Below, one piece after another: positions 33,565 through 46,052 of a DNA stretch of 64,000 bases. Positions within the stretch are counted from its first letter, which is position 1. Every line of letters starts with the position of its first letter. The translations under genes were made by a program, and so were the position numbers. This DNA is from Blakeslea trispora (lineage: Eukaryota; Mucoromycota; Mucoromycetes; Mucorales; Choanephoraceae): NCBI GenBank assembly GCA_025331445.1, contig JAIWNE010000055.1:1-64000 (forward strand). Reading direction: 5' to 3'. Below the pieces are notes generated by a model that did not search any database, was not told the DNA's origin, and worked only from the letters and a program-made list of their open reading frames with translations.

Positions 33565-36273
33565 GCTTTATTCTTATGTTTATATATGTTATACACGTAT
33601 ATATTAAATTTACATCTACACACTATTTATTTTGGTATTTAATTCTCTCTTCTTTTAAACATAAAATCGACTCTGCATTTCTTTCTTTCTACCTACATCT
33701 ATTCTCTTTTATATCCTACAACTTACATATACATTATTTCTAGAAACTATTAGGAGCACTAAAAAAAAAGGGGATTTCGATATAACAATAAAAAAAAAAG
33801 GCTTCTAATGTTCCAATCATGCTTATCACTTTATTATGATGTTTGGTTAAATGCTTATTGTAAAATGTCTTGGTTAAGCATACATTTTTTTTTCATGTAC
33901 TTTTTCAATGCAAATGTTATAACTGATATGTTTTTCTTTCAGCTTATTGCAAAGAAAGGAAATGTTATTAGCTAAATGTTTATCAAATAAACAAAAAGAG
34001 ATCGTCCGTTCAAGAAAAAGGACTGAGATGTTTCAAAGTAGTGTCACCAATAACATCCCCCAGTACACGAGTAAGTTCGTACCTCTTATAAAATAAAATG
34101 GATGGTTTCCTTTCCTGTGTTTGATGATGGCAACTCATGCAAGGTTGGGACAGTACTTGCGTTCAACCTTGGTGTTGTTATGGCAATAAGTTTCGAATTG
34201 GAGCTACCAAGACAAAGGTGATAAGACTTCATGAAGAACAGAAACCAGTTTGGTATGATATCCCTTAGCCCTAATTCATGTGACAACGCTTTCTTTCTAA
34301 ACTCTTTATTATTGTTGGTGCTATCAACGATTATTGTTTTTCAGTATCGATTTGCTAGAACCAACCATCTTTCTCTTCATACTTCCTTTCAACTTGCTTC
34401 ATGGGAGGGATGGCATTCTCTTACAGCGTGCTTCCGTAGTTAGTTGCCTACGTAGTGTTGATGTTCGAGTCATGTCTTTTTTTTTGGATTTTTCAAGTGA
34501 TTCACAAAATGAATTAGATGCATCATTTCAAGAACTATTTTCTAAAAGAGTGACAACACCAAAAGAAAAGATGGAGTATAATGCATGTGAAGTTTTGATA
34601 TAGCTTGAGAGAGACTAATGATACAATTTTTATCTCTGAAATAAAAAAAAAGAAGAAGAGGGATTCTGACTTTTACAGTTGTATCATATGAGTGAATCAT
34701 CTACTGATTTCATTACTCTATCATTTCTCTATGTGCTTATTTGTGGTTGTAATAGTTGGAAGAGGAGGGGGATTGATCTATAGTGGTTATAGTTGCAATT
34801 CCAGTTGTTGTTTTTTTTGTATTGTTGCAATGGATGACTACGTAAAAAGAAAAAGAGTTAGTTTAGGGGAAAAGGACTTTGTTGAAGTCAGATCATTGCT
34901 TGGAAGCAACATACACAGAAACAGTCTAATATAAACAAAACAGAAAAAACACACGCCTTTTTTGTTCAAGGCTACTCATAGTGAATGGCATTGAAAGACA
35001 AGTTGATTTCTCTCTTGTTGCCTTTAAGGCTCTCAATTGATAAACAAGACCCGCTTCAATTTTGTTGCATGAATAATTCTGTACTTGAAATATTTGTAAC
35101 GGGATCCGAAATAAATCAGGGTTCTGCCTTTTTGACATTAGTTTGTGAGTGTTGCTATTTAAGGATACGTTGGTGCCTGATGATGCAACCCACAAAAAAT
35201 AACAATCTTTTAAACGGGTTCAAGGATGTAATGAATGAAACCTATTTCAAACAAATGATAGAAAAGGGGCATAGAAATATCCAAATGGATCTATGTCTTT
35301 AAAGACAATATACAATGGCTGTTCATTGCCGATCAGTAGCTTTGTTCGCTTGAATGACAAGTGAAGGTTTCAGCAGTCTGTATTCAAGCAGTTGAAATTG
35401 GAGAATTTGGTATCTGTACCAGACGATGAAACTGTAGCCTGTTGCTTGTTGTAAACCTTATAGTTGATAGTTTTTCTTTGTCTTTCTTTTAAAGTAAATA
35501 TATGACATTCTCTCGTTTTGTCTAAAGCTCTAATCCATCTAATCTTCTATCCTCTCTTTGCTTTTCCTAAAAAATGGCTCATGACCAAGTGGTTACCTGA
35601 TAAAAAGGAATTGATAGATTTCATCTCTCCTTATAGTCAAACTAACTCTTGGAAACAACTGCAATTCATTTTTAGCCAATGCCATTTGTTTACTTACCCT
35701 TTAAACTATCAATGCACTGTGTTAGCTAAAGTCAAGTTGTAGGTTTAGAATAAGTTTAACGCAGGCTAATAAAAGAGGAGACAGAAATGAGGCAGTTTTC
35801 TCCAACTCATAAAATGACGATCAATTGCATGTATCTAGCCAATCATTTGCAAGACCCTGACATCGTCCTTTTTCCTTTGCCAAATTCTATAAAGTTCACT
35901 AAAATAAAAGAAAAAGCCTTAGAAAACGATTCATCCTATCTAATGCTTATACGATCGATTCATGGATGAAATATTCTTTAAAAGTATGTAGCAAACCGAG
36001 TTTTGAGGCATTTTAAATGTATCTCTTTCTACTAATTCCATATTTGTAACTAATTCTAATGCTATTGTTTTAGACATAATTGTCACACAATGTAACACAT
36101 ACACTATTTTTTCTTATGCAGCCTAGCAAGTTTTCTTTATAAAAAAAATGGTATGAATGTATTGGTTTATTTTAGCAAAATAGCATGATTATTAAGATGT
36201 AATAGATAGATTATATAAAGTACAGTGTTATAGAAAGGGTGGTAATAAAGAAAAAAAACTGAATGGATTTTTC
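33565..36273. other. 2.7-kb gene-poor region
   Basis: No recognisable gene. Several short frames (34692-34934, 34985-35302, 35518-35742, 35787-35969) have no family resemblance, no signal peptides and no coherent splicing. Some pieces, such as 35518-35742, have amino-acid make-up that could be decayed coding sequence. One weak spliced candidate is listed separately. No RNA gene or repeat array seen. Confidence 0.5.
34028..34603 (+). CDS. Weak candidate: spliced hypothetical gene
   Basis: Exons 34028-34070, 34144-34252 and 34345-34603 have GT-AG ends and add up to 136 residues in frame. The middle exon reads as plausible protein (TSWDSTCVQPWCCYGNKFR). The last exon gives a different but also open alternative frame. 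There is no family match I can name, and the neighbourhood looks decayed. This could be a lineage-specific small protein or a relic. Confidence 0.22.
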
Positions 36274-38426
36274 TTAAGGACAGTTGGCTCTAAGACCTTC
36301 AATACAAGAAGCATAGAATACATTGGGTTGTACATCCTTCAACTTGAAGACGGCTTGGAGAATGGCAGAGATACCTTGACCAGCAATCAAACCACCTGAA
36401 GTACTGTACATGTAGTTATCGTAAGCAACGGGATCAACGCGCTTCCAGATCTTGCCGGCAACCCAACCAATGAACATAGCCAAAGGAACTTCAGGGCTTG
36501 TGTTAATCATAGCAATACCAATAGCGGAGATAGAGGGGAAGTAGCGGTGGAACTTCTTGGGAACCAAGAATTCACGAACAAAAGGACCAACGAGACCGAC
36601 AATGGCACAGACAATGGTGACAATAATACCTTCGCGAGTAAGAGCTTCACCACCACCAGTCAACAAGAGGGTAACGTTGTACCATGCTCTGACAGCAACA
36701 AGACCAAATTCACATTCGCCATCTTCAGGACTGATGATACAAGGATAAGCTTCAGCGAAAAGAATGAAAAGACCAACAGCAATACCAATGGCAAAGAAAG
36801 AAGCGACGAATTGAGCCCAGAATTGAGAACGAGGGGAGGCACCGATCAATTGACCAGTCTTGAGATCACCAACCATGTCGACAGATTGAGCAGCAGCGGA
36901 AGCAGAGATGTTACCAGCCATCAAGTTAGCCTTACGGAGTTGGTTGATGCTATCATGGGGCATACCAGCAAAGACAAGTTGAGACATCTTACCGATAGAA
37001 CCGGTAGGGTTGATATCAGTCTCACCAGCAGCTTGGACACCAACGAAAGAGAAGATGAAACCAAGAATGACAGCAACGATAGATTGATAGACAGGCATAC
37101 CAAAGTATTCACCCATGATAGCACAGGTGAAGATGATGGAAAGGAAGGTACCAAGAACCCACCACCAAGTAGGAACCAATTCATCCTTGCTAAAGATTTC
37201 ATCTTCAGGCAATTCAGTGTTCATGTGCTTCAATTGATCTTCAGAGAGTTCCTTCTTCATGACACGAGATTGGAAGTTGAAGCAAAGGGTACGGAGACCA
37301 TCATAGATACCAATGGCACCACCCTTAACACCACGCCAGAGGGTATCATAGTGAACAAAGAGTTCGGCGAAGGTAGTCAAGACCATAAGAGCAATACCGG
37401 GCCACAAGAAGAAAGATTGAGTGGTAGGACCAGTGGTGACAATACCCATAGCCTTGACAAAGTAACCGCTTTGGACAAGACAAGGACCAATGATACCATA
37501 AACAACAACTGAAGAAATAAAGAAAGTGTTGACAGTAGAACCGGGAGTCATCAAACCAGCACCAAAGAAGGGGAAGTCGAAACGGAAGGACCAACCCCAG
37601 GTGTCATCAGCACTCATCAAGGGAACATAGTTGGCACTGTGACCAATCCACCACAAGATGTGAATAGTGTCAAAGAAGGGAACCCAGTAGGCAATCAAGT
37701 TCCAAAGGAAGGAAATGGCAAACCAAATACCCATCCACATGGCTTTCTTCATGGCTTCCTTTTCACCTTCAGCAGTACTGTGAAGAGAGATGATGGTTGT
37801 GGCGGCGGCACGAGGTGTAGGGAAAGTCAAGTCCTGCTTGACGACAAAGTGTTGACGGAGGGGAACAGCGAAGAAGAGACCGTAAAAGGCACAAGAGATG
37901 GTGAATAAAAGGAGAGCAGCAGCATCTTCTCTAGGTGTAGTCATCAAACCAAGTTTATACATGGCGGGGATACCAGAAACGAAACCGGCAGAAAGACCAC
38001 CAGCTGTAGTGGCAGCAGATTGAGCTGTACAGTTTTCTTTAGGACCAAAATAACCACCACCCCATCGAGGGGGGAGAATTCTGGAGATGGGTTTAAGAAA
38101 AGCAAAAGAGAAAATAGCACCAAAAAGGGAAGCACCAAAAGTCCAACCAATCTTTAAACCCAAGAAAGTGTTTGAAGCAGCTAAAATAAGAAGGAAAAAA
38201 AAAAGAGTCAGCTTATCTGTTCTTTTTTCTTAATCTAGTTACATGTCAATTCTTTACCAACTAGACAGCCTAATAAAGAACCAACAATAGTTGCACGCCA
38301 TGTAAATTGTGATTCTTCTGGGTGATGTTGAGTCTCATTTATGATCACTTGTTCGTCGATTGAATGGACATCGTATTCAACCTTTTCATCCCCATATGAA
38401 GGGGGAGACTGTTTGACGTCTGTCAT
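36274..38426 (-). CDS. OPT-superfamily oligopeptide transporter
   Basis: Proton-coupled importer of the OPT family (short peptides, or metal chelates in the YSL branch). Joining 38426-38258 and 38180-36274 gives 691 residues. The N-terminal cytosolic part (TDVKQSPPSYGDEKVEYD) is followed by about 14-16 hydrophobic segments, starting with VGSLLGCLVAASNTFLG and GASLFGAIFSFAFLKP. PPRWGGGYFGPKENCTAQSA is a typical OPT loop. The substrate class cannot be settled from these motifs. Codon use is strongly biased to C/G-ending codons unlike the surrounding AT-rich DNA, which suggests high expression; it also creates long open shadows on the other strand. Confidence 0.93.
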
Positions 38427-40870
38427 TGTATTAGAAGGGGTAAGAATAAATAAAATAAAATGCAAGAAGAATGAAACAAAGAAAATGTTGATGCTTTTAT
38501 ACTTCAAGGCTAAATGAATGGTAGTACAAAATTACGATAAACTTTTGTACCAATGATAACAGATAGATGGTAATGACAGCCAATCATATCATATCAAGAA
38601 TCTTTCGCACAGTTTTGACATTATTTCGCACGATACACATCCAGATACCTCTTTAAGGAAATTCACTCCATTTTTGGCAAAAACACCAGATTGGATTAAC
38701 ATGTAGAACAAGTATAAATTATCCTGATTAGAACAAACTTGTAGACCTACTTCCTTTTTAGATTGATAGTAAGAAAAAGGGTAAAATTATACTGATTTGA
38801 ATGTTATCAAGATCGAGGCACCTGACAACAACAATTGATAAGATAACATCTTGTTGCTATAACAACAAGAGGATTAAAAGTAAAAGAAGGGATCATTTTT
38901 CTCTCTTTTTTTATTAACACATGACTCATTCCAAATAATTGACTAAAAAACTACTTTTGTTTGAAGTCCGAGTATTTTGATTCGATATCGGAGATGTCGC
39001 CTCTAATATAAAGTTTGTAGAAATGCAGTTGCGGGGATCAAGGTGATTTACAAGACAAGAAAGTTTATAGAGTCCATGTACTTGGCACGGAAAGCAAAGG
39101 CTTGATTGAAAATAAGCAGACTGTTCCTAGCTGTTATATGAACGCTAGAATATACTTGATTCTATCTCTCAAGATACATTTAACACTATATTTCTTCTTG
39201 ACCAATCAAACTGATGAAATTGCAAAAAAAAAACAATTGTTAGCTATTAGAGGGATAGGTGAACTTTAAAGAAGTCAGTACATTTGAACTTATCCTTTTT
39301 CTTCCCTCCTCTGAATACGTAAGAACAACCCAATAAATGAAAGGACAACTACATCATATGAGCATGTGTTTGCCTTGTCAGCTATTAGGCCAAAATAAAA
39401 AAAAAAAGAAAAGGATGCTCAAATGACATGATAATAAAGTCTTTCGATTCGATAGACCAATATAGTCATATGCTTTCAACAGCAACAACAGAAAATCAAT
39501 TACCAATAAGAATAAGTCAAGTAAGGCCATTGGCGTATTAGCCGCCTCCCATCTTGCTTATAAGTCCAATTCACTTTATCTTTTCTTTGGTTATGCAGTA
39601 ATCTGTTTTATGGCTATATTGAATAGTATACAATATAATGGATGCAACCATCTACCTCATTTAGCAAAAGTATCATGCTTCCTTCTGTCTCTCCTTGTTG
39701 TTCCTATCTTTATTGTTGTGATACAAGAATATTAATAGAATTACTAAATCAAGTATACCTTGACTGGTTTTGGACACAAGCATCTCCATTTTTTCTAGCT
39801 CTTTCAGGGTGACAAATCATAAAAGAAAGCCCTTGGGTTTTTTTGCAACCTGATAAAAATTCTTGATTGAGTATTCTGTATTACCCTGTGTTACAGTGAC
39901 CAAGATAAGAATCACTTTTGCCTGTACTACAAAGCTATTTCTCTTTTTCTTTTAAATAGTGACAAGGCACAGAAAAAAATTACAGAAAAAGCGATAACGA
40001 TAACCATGTAGACACAAACTTATGATTGCTGTAACGATGGTGAGAAAAAACCATATTGCAATTAAAGGTACCACGCACTGTACAATCGTTTCACTGTTAA
40101 TATGAGGATTTTGCGCAAAAAAAAAAAAGCACGGACTTTCAAACAAATATGGGTGGTCTTATCAAACCAAAAAAAAAAATTCGCTGGTGGTTTGGAGTTA
40201 AATACCATAAATTGTGAGAGAGGATCATTTCATAATTTAATTCTTCAAATGTATAAACTAGTATTTTAAGAATGAAATAACCAATGAGAAGTTTTTATGG
40301 GTTTGGTCACAGAGCTATGAGCATTGTGGAGGGGAACCAGATGCTTTTGCTGAAAGATAACTAGTTAACCTCGATTGGTGCCTTGGCTTAAAACAAGATT
40401 AAACAAAGCAAAGACATTGTTAGGGTTGCAAAATTCGGTTATTCGAAAAAGTATTTAGAATATACGGTAGCCTAGAGAGAGAGAGAGAGAGTCTTTACTT
40501 TTACTATAAAATACATCACTTCATGTCAGTTCCTGCAGCTGCCTGGAAAGTTGAAGTCCAAAAGACACAACAGCTGGCCATTACTTGCAAGTTTGTGCGA
40601 GAAATGTTGGGAACTTAGACAAGTATGACGATATGAAATACAAATAATTCAAGAACTTATAAAGAAACGCAAGACATCCTTAATGAGTCAAATGGAGACT
40701 ATACATCTGTGCGTCATTCTTTCATATTTGTCAGAGCTTAATCCCATAAATCAATTTTAGGCAATGATTCAACATAAGGTTATGCATGAGAAGCTCAAGA
40801 TGCTGAGGCCTTGTGAGAAAAAAAAAAAAGAACTGGTAGTTCTGCGGATAAGGTTTCTGTTCAACATTTT

Positions 40871-40945
40871 GAAGATGGAGCTCAGCTTTTAGAGCGCTAG
40901 CTTAAGGACTGCTTGGATCCTATTCGAATGAAACCCTGAATAACT
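40871..40945 (+). other. tRNA-like relic (degenerate)
   Basis: The stretch GGAGCTCAGCTTTTAGAGCG at 40878-40897 looks like a D-arm with an internal promoter A box (compare AGCTCAGNNGGTAGAGC). About 35 bases on, TATTCGAATGAAA resembles a B box (GGTTCGAATCC). The two are spaced about as in a tRNA. However, the stems do not close properly and the invariant GG/GTTC bases are altered, so this would be a dead copy at best. Confidence 0.25.
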
Positions 40946-41365
40946 TGTAATGAAAGATGAAGTTTTGTTTTTTTATAAAAAAAAAAAGTCTTTCATCTAC
41001 AAAGTGTTGGTATGGGACTACTTTTAAACAATCGAAGTTCAAAGGCTGATATAAGATTTTGTCTTGCATAGAATGTAATAAGCTTTCTCGATCAAGATGA
41101 ATTGTTTGGGATGTACAAAAGCAGTTTAATGGCGGTACACTAAGCTACTTGGCCAACACATAATTGTATCTTGTAGTAGTCTTCTATTACTAAATATTGT
41201 GTTATTTGCGCCTACATCAAAAACATCATCTTGCATGCATACACGATATAGATAACTTTTACTTCTCATATCAGCCAGCAGCAGGAATACTAAAATCAGT
41301 CATTGCAATCTTTTGCAACATACTCTACTCTTGACACGGTATATCTCACTCTACAAAGTGTCTCT

Positions 41366-41596
41366 TTACCTGAGCAAGTTGTGATAACAATGCTCTTTAC
41401 CATATTGCTGGCAGTTAAGATTTTGAGATATTGAAGTAACAAGAGGCCACTTTCCAAAGTTGTCTAGACTCAAGCGTTTGAAATACTTGTAGGAAACTCT
41501 ATATACTTTGATATTGACGCTTTCTTTCCTCAGAGCAGGTAGTGTCATCAGTAAAAAGTCAAAGTGACAGGCATTAGCTCGAGTTACCTTTTTCAT
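41366..41596 (-). pseudogene. Possible F-box/LRR gene fragment
   Basis: The frame reads HFDFLLMTLPALRKESVNI, then YKYFKRLSLDNFGKWP. This has the spacing of leucine-rich repeats in the Mucoromycota F-box family, to which the intact gene at 16667-18604 belongs. Upstream (towards 42120) a short in-frame piece, EAFERLFNSMYKKNLTAMVL, could be another remnant, with stops between. No F-box or intact gene can be assembled. Weak. Confidence 0.3.
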
Positions 41597-42804
41597 TTTG
41601 AAAGCGAAGATTGGTACAATGACAAAGGATTGCTAATGGCTTGATCAAGAGTTTGTTGAAGATACACTCTTGATATATGCTTGTACAGTGAGACTAAAAA
41701 ATATAACGAGTGAGAGGTACTTTAGTATTTCACATCATGATATTGCTAGTCATTAGACAAAGCTATTTTTTTTTAAAAAAAATGGAGTAAAAGCAGACAA
41801 AGAAAACGTCCTTTCTGTAAGTAGAATTGCAAAACCTTTCTTTCTTATTTGCTCAAGTCCTGTACTTTTGATCCTGTACAAAACGTTTTACAAAACCTCA
41901 GAGAAAAGTACCCCTGAGATATAGGATGTTGATTGAAAAAAAAATAAGCATAAAGCTGCTAGTATTTCTTGGATTTGAAGAACAATTGCTTCACCAAGAA
42001 AATACGCAAACTATTTTTTTTGGTAGATAGAGAGTCAATACCATGGCAGTAAGATTCTTTTTATACATGCTGTTAAAGAGTCTTTCAAATGCTTCTATAG
42101 GTCCAATGTAGGAATCCTAAAGATGCTTTGTCATCTTGTATGTGTTATCACTCAATCTTATAGAGCAAAAACATATTTAAACAGAGAGGTATTCTCTTTT
42201 TTCTTCCATATTCTATTGCTTTAGCTAGGCCTATGTTTGAGCCATATACATTTTTTGTTTCAACTCTTTGACAAATTTCTGCAACTAGATCTGGTCTATA
42301 GGATGTTGATAGTTGACACTAACATATACACTGCCAGTATAATAATATTACTCTTCCCGAGATACGCCCAATAGTATAGTACTTGTGCTTACTTAAACAT
42401 GCTCTTGTCTTGAAGCTTCAGGATACATTCATATAGAACTTTCAACTCAAAAAAAAAGAGAAAGAGAGGGAACACGTGTACACACACACACAACATATAT
42501 CCGTTGCCTACTACTTTATTTGAGTTATCGTATATGTAATGAGTACTTTCCATTCATTGTATTTCATCATTCAATCAAAGGCCTCATATAAGCTCTTTCT
42601 TCTGACAATGACACCTTATTCTGTTTGATTAAATGAAAGTAAGTGTGCCCGGATTCGTAAAGAACGTCATCTTTTTTGGCAGCCAATCAAACTCAAGAAA
42701 AGTAGTTCCCCTAGTCTCCGCTCTGTCACTCCACTAACAGTCTCTATAGGCATATTACTCTTTTTTTTGCAGTTATACTCTTACAATAACTTTTTATATA
42801 TAAA

Positions 42805-43065
42805 ATGGCTGGTTCTGCTGCTGGAGGTTTTGGCTTTCACCCACACATGGCTAGCTTCACTCACCGTTTTGTTGGCAAGGCTTTGGGTGCTACAATGTGG
42901 TTCTGGATGATGTATCGTGCCAAGCAAGATGGCCCTGTTCTTTTGGTAATTAAACTCTTGAAAAGTTTTTTTTTCTTCTTCGGCTTTTATTAACATTACT
43001 AAAAAAAATAGGGTTGGAGACATCCTTGGGATCACCACGGCGACGATCACCACGACGATCACTAG
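42805..43065 (+). CDS. Mitochondrial complex I subunit, NDUFB2-like
   Basis: Accessory subunit of respiratory complex I in the inner mitochondrial membrane. Joining 42805-42945 and 43012-43065 gives 64 residues. The signature is GKALGATMWFWMMYRAKQDG, one membrane helix, then LLGWRHPWDHHG. This matches the plant and animal B2 (AGGG) subunit pattern. The C-tail is His/Asp-rich (a DDHH-type repeat). The protein has no separate cleavable leader that I can see, as is common for this family. Confidence 0.88.
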
Positions 43066-43134
43066 AGAATTATTTTATTTTGACAGCCCTTTTTCCCTTT
43101 TTTATTCATTGAGAAAATAAAATCAAGCCTATGT

Positions 43135-44383
43135 TTAATTGCGACGACTTGAACGTTTAAAGCGTGTTTCTCTTCTCATTCGTCTAATGTTTCTTTCTTG
43201 CGCAATTAGCAGCTTTTCCAGTTCATCATTTGACAACATATCCATTCGAGGCACCCAATCCTTTGCTTCTTCTATAGGTCGGAAAGCGTTCTCTAGATTT
43301 CCTCTAATTTCACCCTCAATCATGAGCTATGTATAATACAGTTATGTGAGTCAAAATAGAGTCAAAAGAGAGTTAATTTACCTCTTCAGCATACTGCTTC
43401 TTGTGCTTAAATAGTTGTTCCCGAATAGCATGAGATATCATAGACACATACTCCCCTCCAATACCCAGTTCAGCTGCTAATTGGCGACTAAATACTTCAG
43501 GTGCATTTGTGTTGTCATCTTTGATTTCCCATTCAAATTGATCTCGATAATTCACTTTGCCTATTTGTAAATCAAGCTGTAGACAGAATGTAAACAATCC
43601 GAATGAAGAGTAATCTGATTCAAAAAAAAAAAGACTACCTGAATGACTACACGCGTATGCTCGGATGGTAATTTGACTTGATTGAAGCTTTCAAAATCAA
43701 GCACCTGAGAACGAATGGAATCTGCAATAGGCTGAGCAAAACGATGTATCGACAATTGCAAATCCACACAAAGCATCTCTGCAAATTTCTCTGGTGTCAA
43801 GTATTGTTCTATATAGAATGTGAGTTTGGGGGAGCTCAAATTCCCAATTCTTCTTACCATTCATGTTCCATAAAAATCGATCTCTCAGCTTAATAGAATC
43901 AACATCCACATCTAAGCGAACAGGCACCAGGACTTCTTCGATTTCTGAAATAGCCTCTAATTCTTTTGGAGTATAGGGAAATTCATTCTTTTTGCGAATC
44001 ACCTTTTGCCAATCTGCTGAAGGAGGAGGAACGGCAATCATCTCTTTTGTCTTTTCTGATCTATCTTGCTTTTTCTTTTGATCATCACTCTGACTGGATT
44101 CCTCTCCTTCTCCTTCTTCCTCTTCTTCTTCTGATTCCATAAATTCATCAAACTCATCCTCAGAATCAAAGCGTGATTTCTTTGTTACATAAGACTCTGG
44201 TAACAATAGCGCGTTATTGTCTGATTGTTTTAGTCGTGAAGCATAAGTTGAGAAAACACCCTGTGTACGCTCAGATGGTTGTATGTTGGCCATAATAGGG
44301 TAAGCTACTTGTGGGTGGAATAAGCGTGGTTGCTGATGTGGAAATGGTGGCATCATGGGAGGTGGCATCGAGTTGTTTTGCAT
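43135..44383 (-). CDS. SNF5/SFH1 (SMARCB1) chromatin-remodelling subunit
   Basis: Core subunit of SWI/SNF or RSC remodelling complexes. Joining 44383-43858, 43808-43639, 43576-43382 and 43326-43135 gives 360 residues. A Pro/Met-rich start and an acidic stretch (over 15 Glu/Ser) precede the two SNF5 repeats: VLVPVRLDVDVDSIKLRDRF to LTPEKFAEMLCVDL, and LDLQIGKVNYRDQFEWEI to PEVFSRQLAAELGI. A basic Arg-rich C-tail follows. By length and by the short N-terminus it fits Sfh1 (RSC) better than the long yeast Snf5, but one gene may serve both complexes here. It converges on the complex I subunit gene (69 bases between stops). Confidence 0.92.
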
Positions 44384-45013
44384 CTATATGAGATTGAGAG
44401 ATTGAGAAAATAACAAAAAAAAAAATATTTCTAATGTTAATTTTGTACTTGACATTTAATCTTTCAAAAAAAAAAAAAAAAGGTTCAACTTCAATTCTTA
44501 AATTTCTTGGTAACATTTCTCTATATTCGTTTCTCGGTTTAAAACAGGTTTATCCAACAGATCTTCTTTAAAGCAAACATATTCGAGCAAACTATGCTTT
44601 CTGCGTACAAGCGCATATTAAATCAATCATACTACATCTCTTGAAATCAGTTGCTAGGCAAAAAGTATAAACGACCTGAAATGTATATCATGCAATTGAA
44701 GCTCTTGTACGTATAACTGACCCCTATTGCGTTTAAGAGAGAGACAGGCCTTTTGGATTTCGGCATTGGTTGTAAATAGATGAATATGTGTTTTACATTT
44801 AGTTCCAAAAAGCATCATCTAGTATCTTTACTAGCAAGTGAAAAGGTTAATAAAACAAATCTCTTTTTTTTTTCTGTAAATTCAGTTTACTTTCTGTATC
44901 AGGAAATTAATTCAAAGAGCGAGGTTGTCTCACAAAAAAAAAGAGAGGCCTAGTAAATGGATGATGTTGTCATATTTCTTTTTACTTTTTTTTTATTTGT
45001 CTTGTAAAAGGGA
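44384..45013. other. Divergent intergenic region between SNF5 and PER1
   Basis: About 630 bases, no gene, with A/T homopolymers near 44418 and 44466. It should contain both promoters. Confidence 0.5.
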
Positions 45014-46052
45014 ATGATACCAAAAGATACTCTTTTTTGGCTATGCTTTCTTGGCCTTTGTACTGCAGTAATTGCATCTGAAGGAGACGAGGAACCAGTA
45101 TTTACATATTGTGTTAACAAATGTAGTTACCTGTCATGTCCAACTGAACTTAATTTCTTCTTACGTTTGTTACAGTGGTCATGTAAGTCATTGCTTATCG
45201 TAAATAATGTAGTTTTTTTCACTCATGTTCATTCATCATTCTACATAAGGATCAGGTCCCGAGAATTGTCGCTATACATGTATGCAAAAGATTACTGACT
45301 ATGCAATTCGACATCACAAAACAATATACCAATACTTTGGTAAATGGCCATTTTATCGAATCCTTGGCATTCAAGAGCCAGCTTCTGTTATCTTTTCCAT
45401 CGGAAACGGAATTGTCCAAGGTTATTCATTTGTTCAGCTTCGGCGCCATGTGCCATCTACCTATTTTCTTCGACCTTGGATGCTTCTATACACTGTCATT
45501 GGCATGAATGCTTGGGTCTGGAGTACAGTTTTCCATTCTAGAGACAAGAAATGGACTGAGCTGATGGACTACTTTTCGGCTGCGTTATACGTCATGTATT
45601 CGCTGTATTTTGCACTGATGCGGGTCTTTTCAATTAAAGCAAAGACAACGATTGTCTGGCTTACAATCATGTGTATCTTACTTTATGTAGCACACATTGT
45701 TTATTTGACAGCATTTACATTTGATTATGTATACAATATGACAGCCAATGTTATCATCGGTACGCTCCAAGTACTTGTATGGGTAGGTTGGTATGTTTGG
45801 CAAAAGTTGGATTCAGATGCAATTGATCGCCCATATGCCTATCTAGCTGTTATCTCTGGCATAGGTATATCCTTGGCTCTCTCTCTCGAGTTATTCGATT
45901 TTCCACCCCTATGGCGCATATTCGATGCTCATAGTTTATGGCATTTGTCTACTATTCCTTTGACAGCCATATGGTATCAATTTTTGCTTGAAGATATGCG
46001 CTTTGAAACAAACAACCAGCATTATTCAATTCCATCATATACCATCAATTGA
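45014..46052 (+). CDS. PER1: PER1/PGAP3, GPI-anchor lipid remodelling phospholipase
   Basis: ER membrane protein that removes the sn-2 acyl chain of GPI anchors, needed for correct GPI-protein sorting. Joining 45014-45182 and 45256-46052 gives 321 residues. A signal peptide (LFWLCFLGLCTAVIAS) is followed by a Cys-rich lumenal part (CPENCRYTCMQ) and seven hydrophobic helices. Metal-hydrolase (CREST) motifs are visible: WSTVFHSRDKKWTELMDYF and the C-terminal HSLWHLSTIP with its paired His. The intron boundary (CAG at 45253-45255) is set by the conserved CPENC sequence. Confidence 0.94.

Larger units (their letters stand above)
38427..42804. other. 4.4-kb gene-poor region
   Basis: No intact gene. 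It has many poly-A/T runs, a GA microsatellite at about 40472-40490 and a CA tract at about 42479-42492. Two weak relics are listed separately: a tRNA-like sequence near 40.9 kb and an F-box/LRR-like fragment near 41.4 kb. It ends in the promoter of the complex I subunit gene. Confidence 0.5.

Noticed and set aside
36547..37512. 321-codon open frame on the plus strand
   Set aside because: It is fully antisense to the OPT transporter, whose codon bias produces long open shadows; the translation is Thr/Asn/Asp-rich with no domain.
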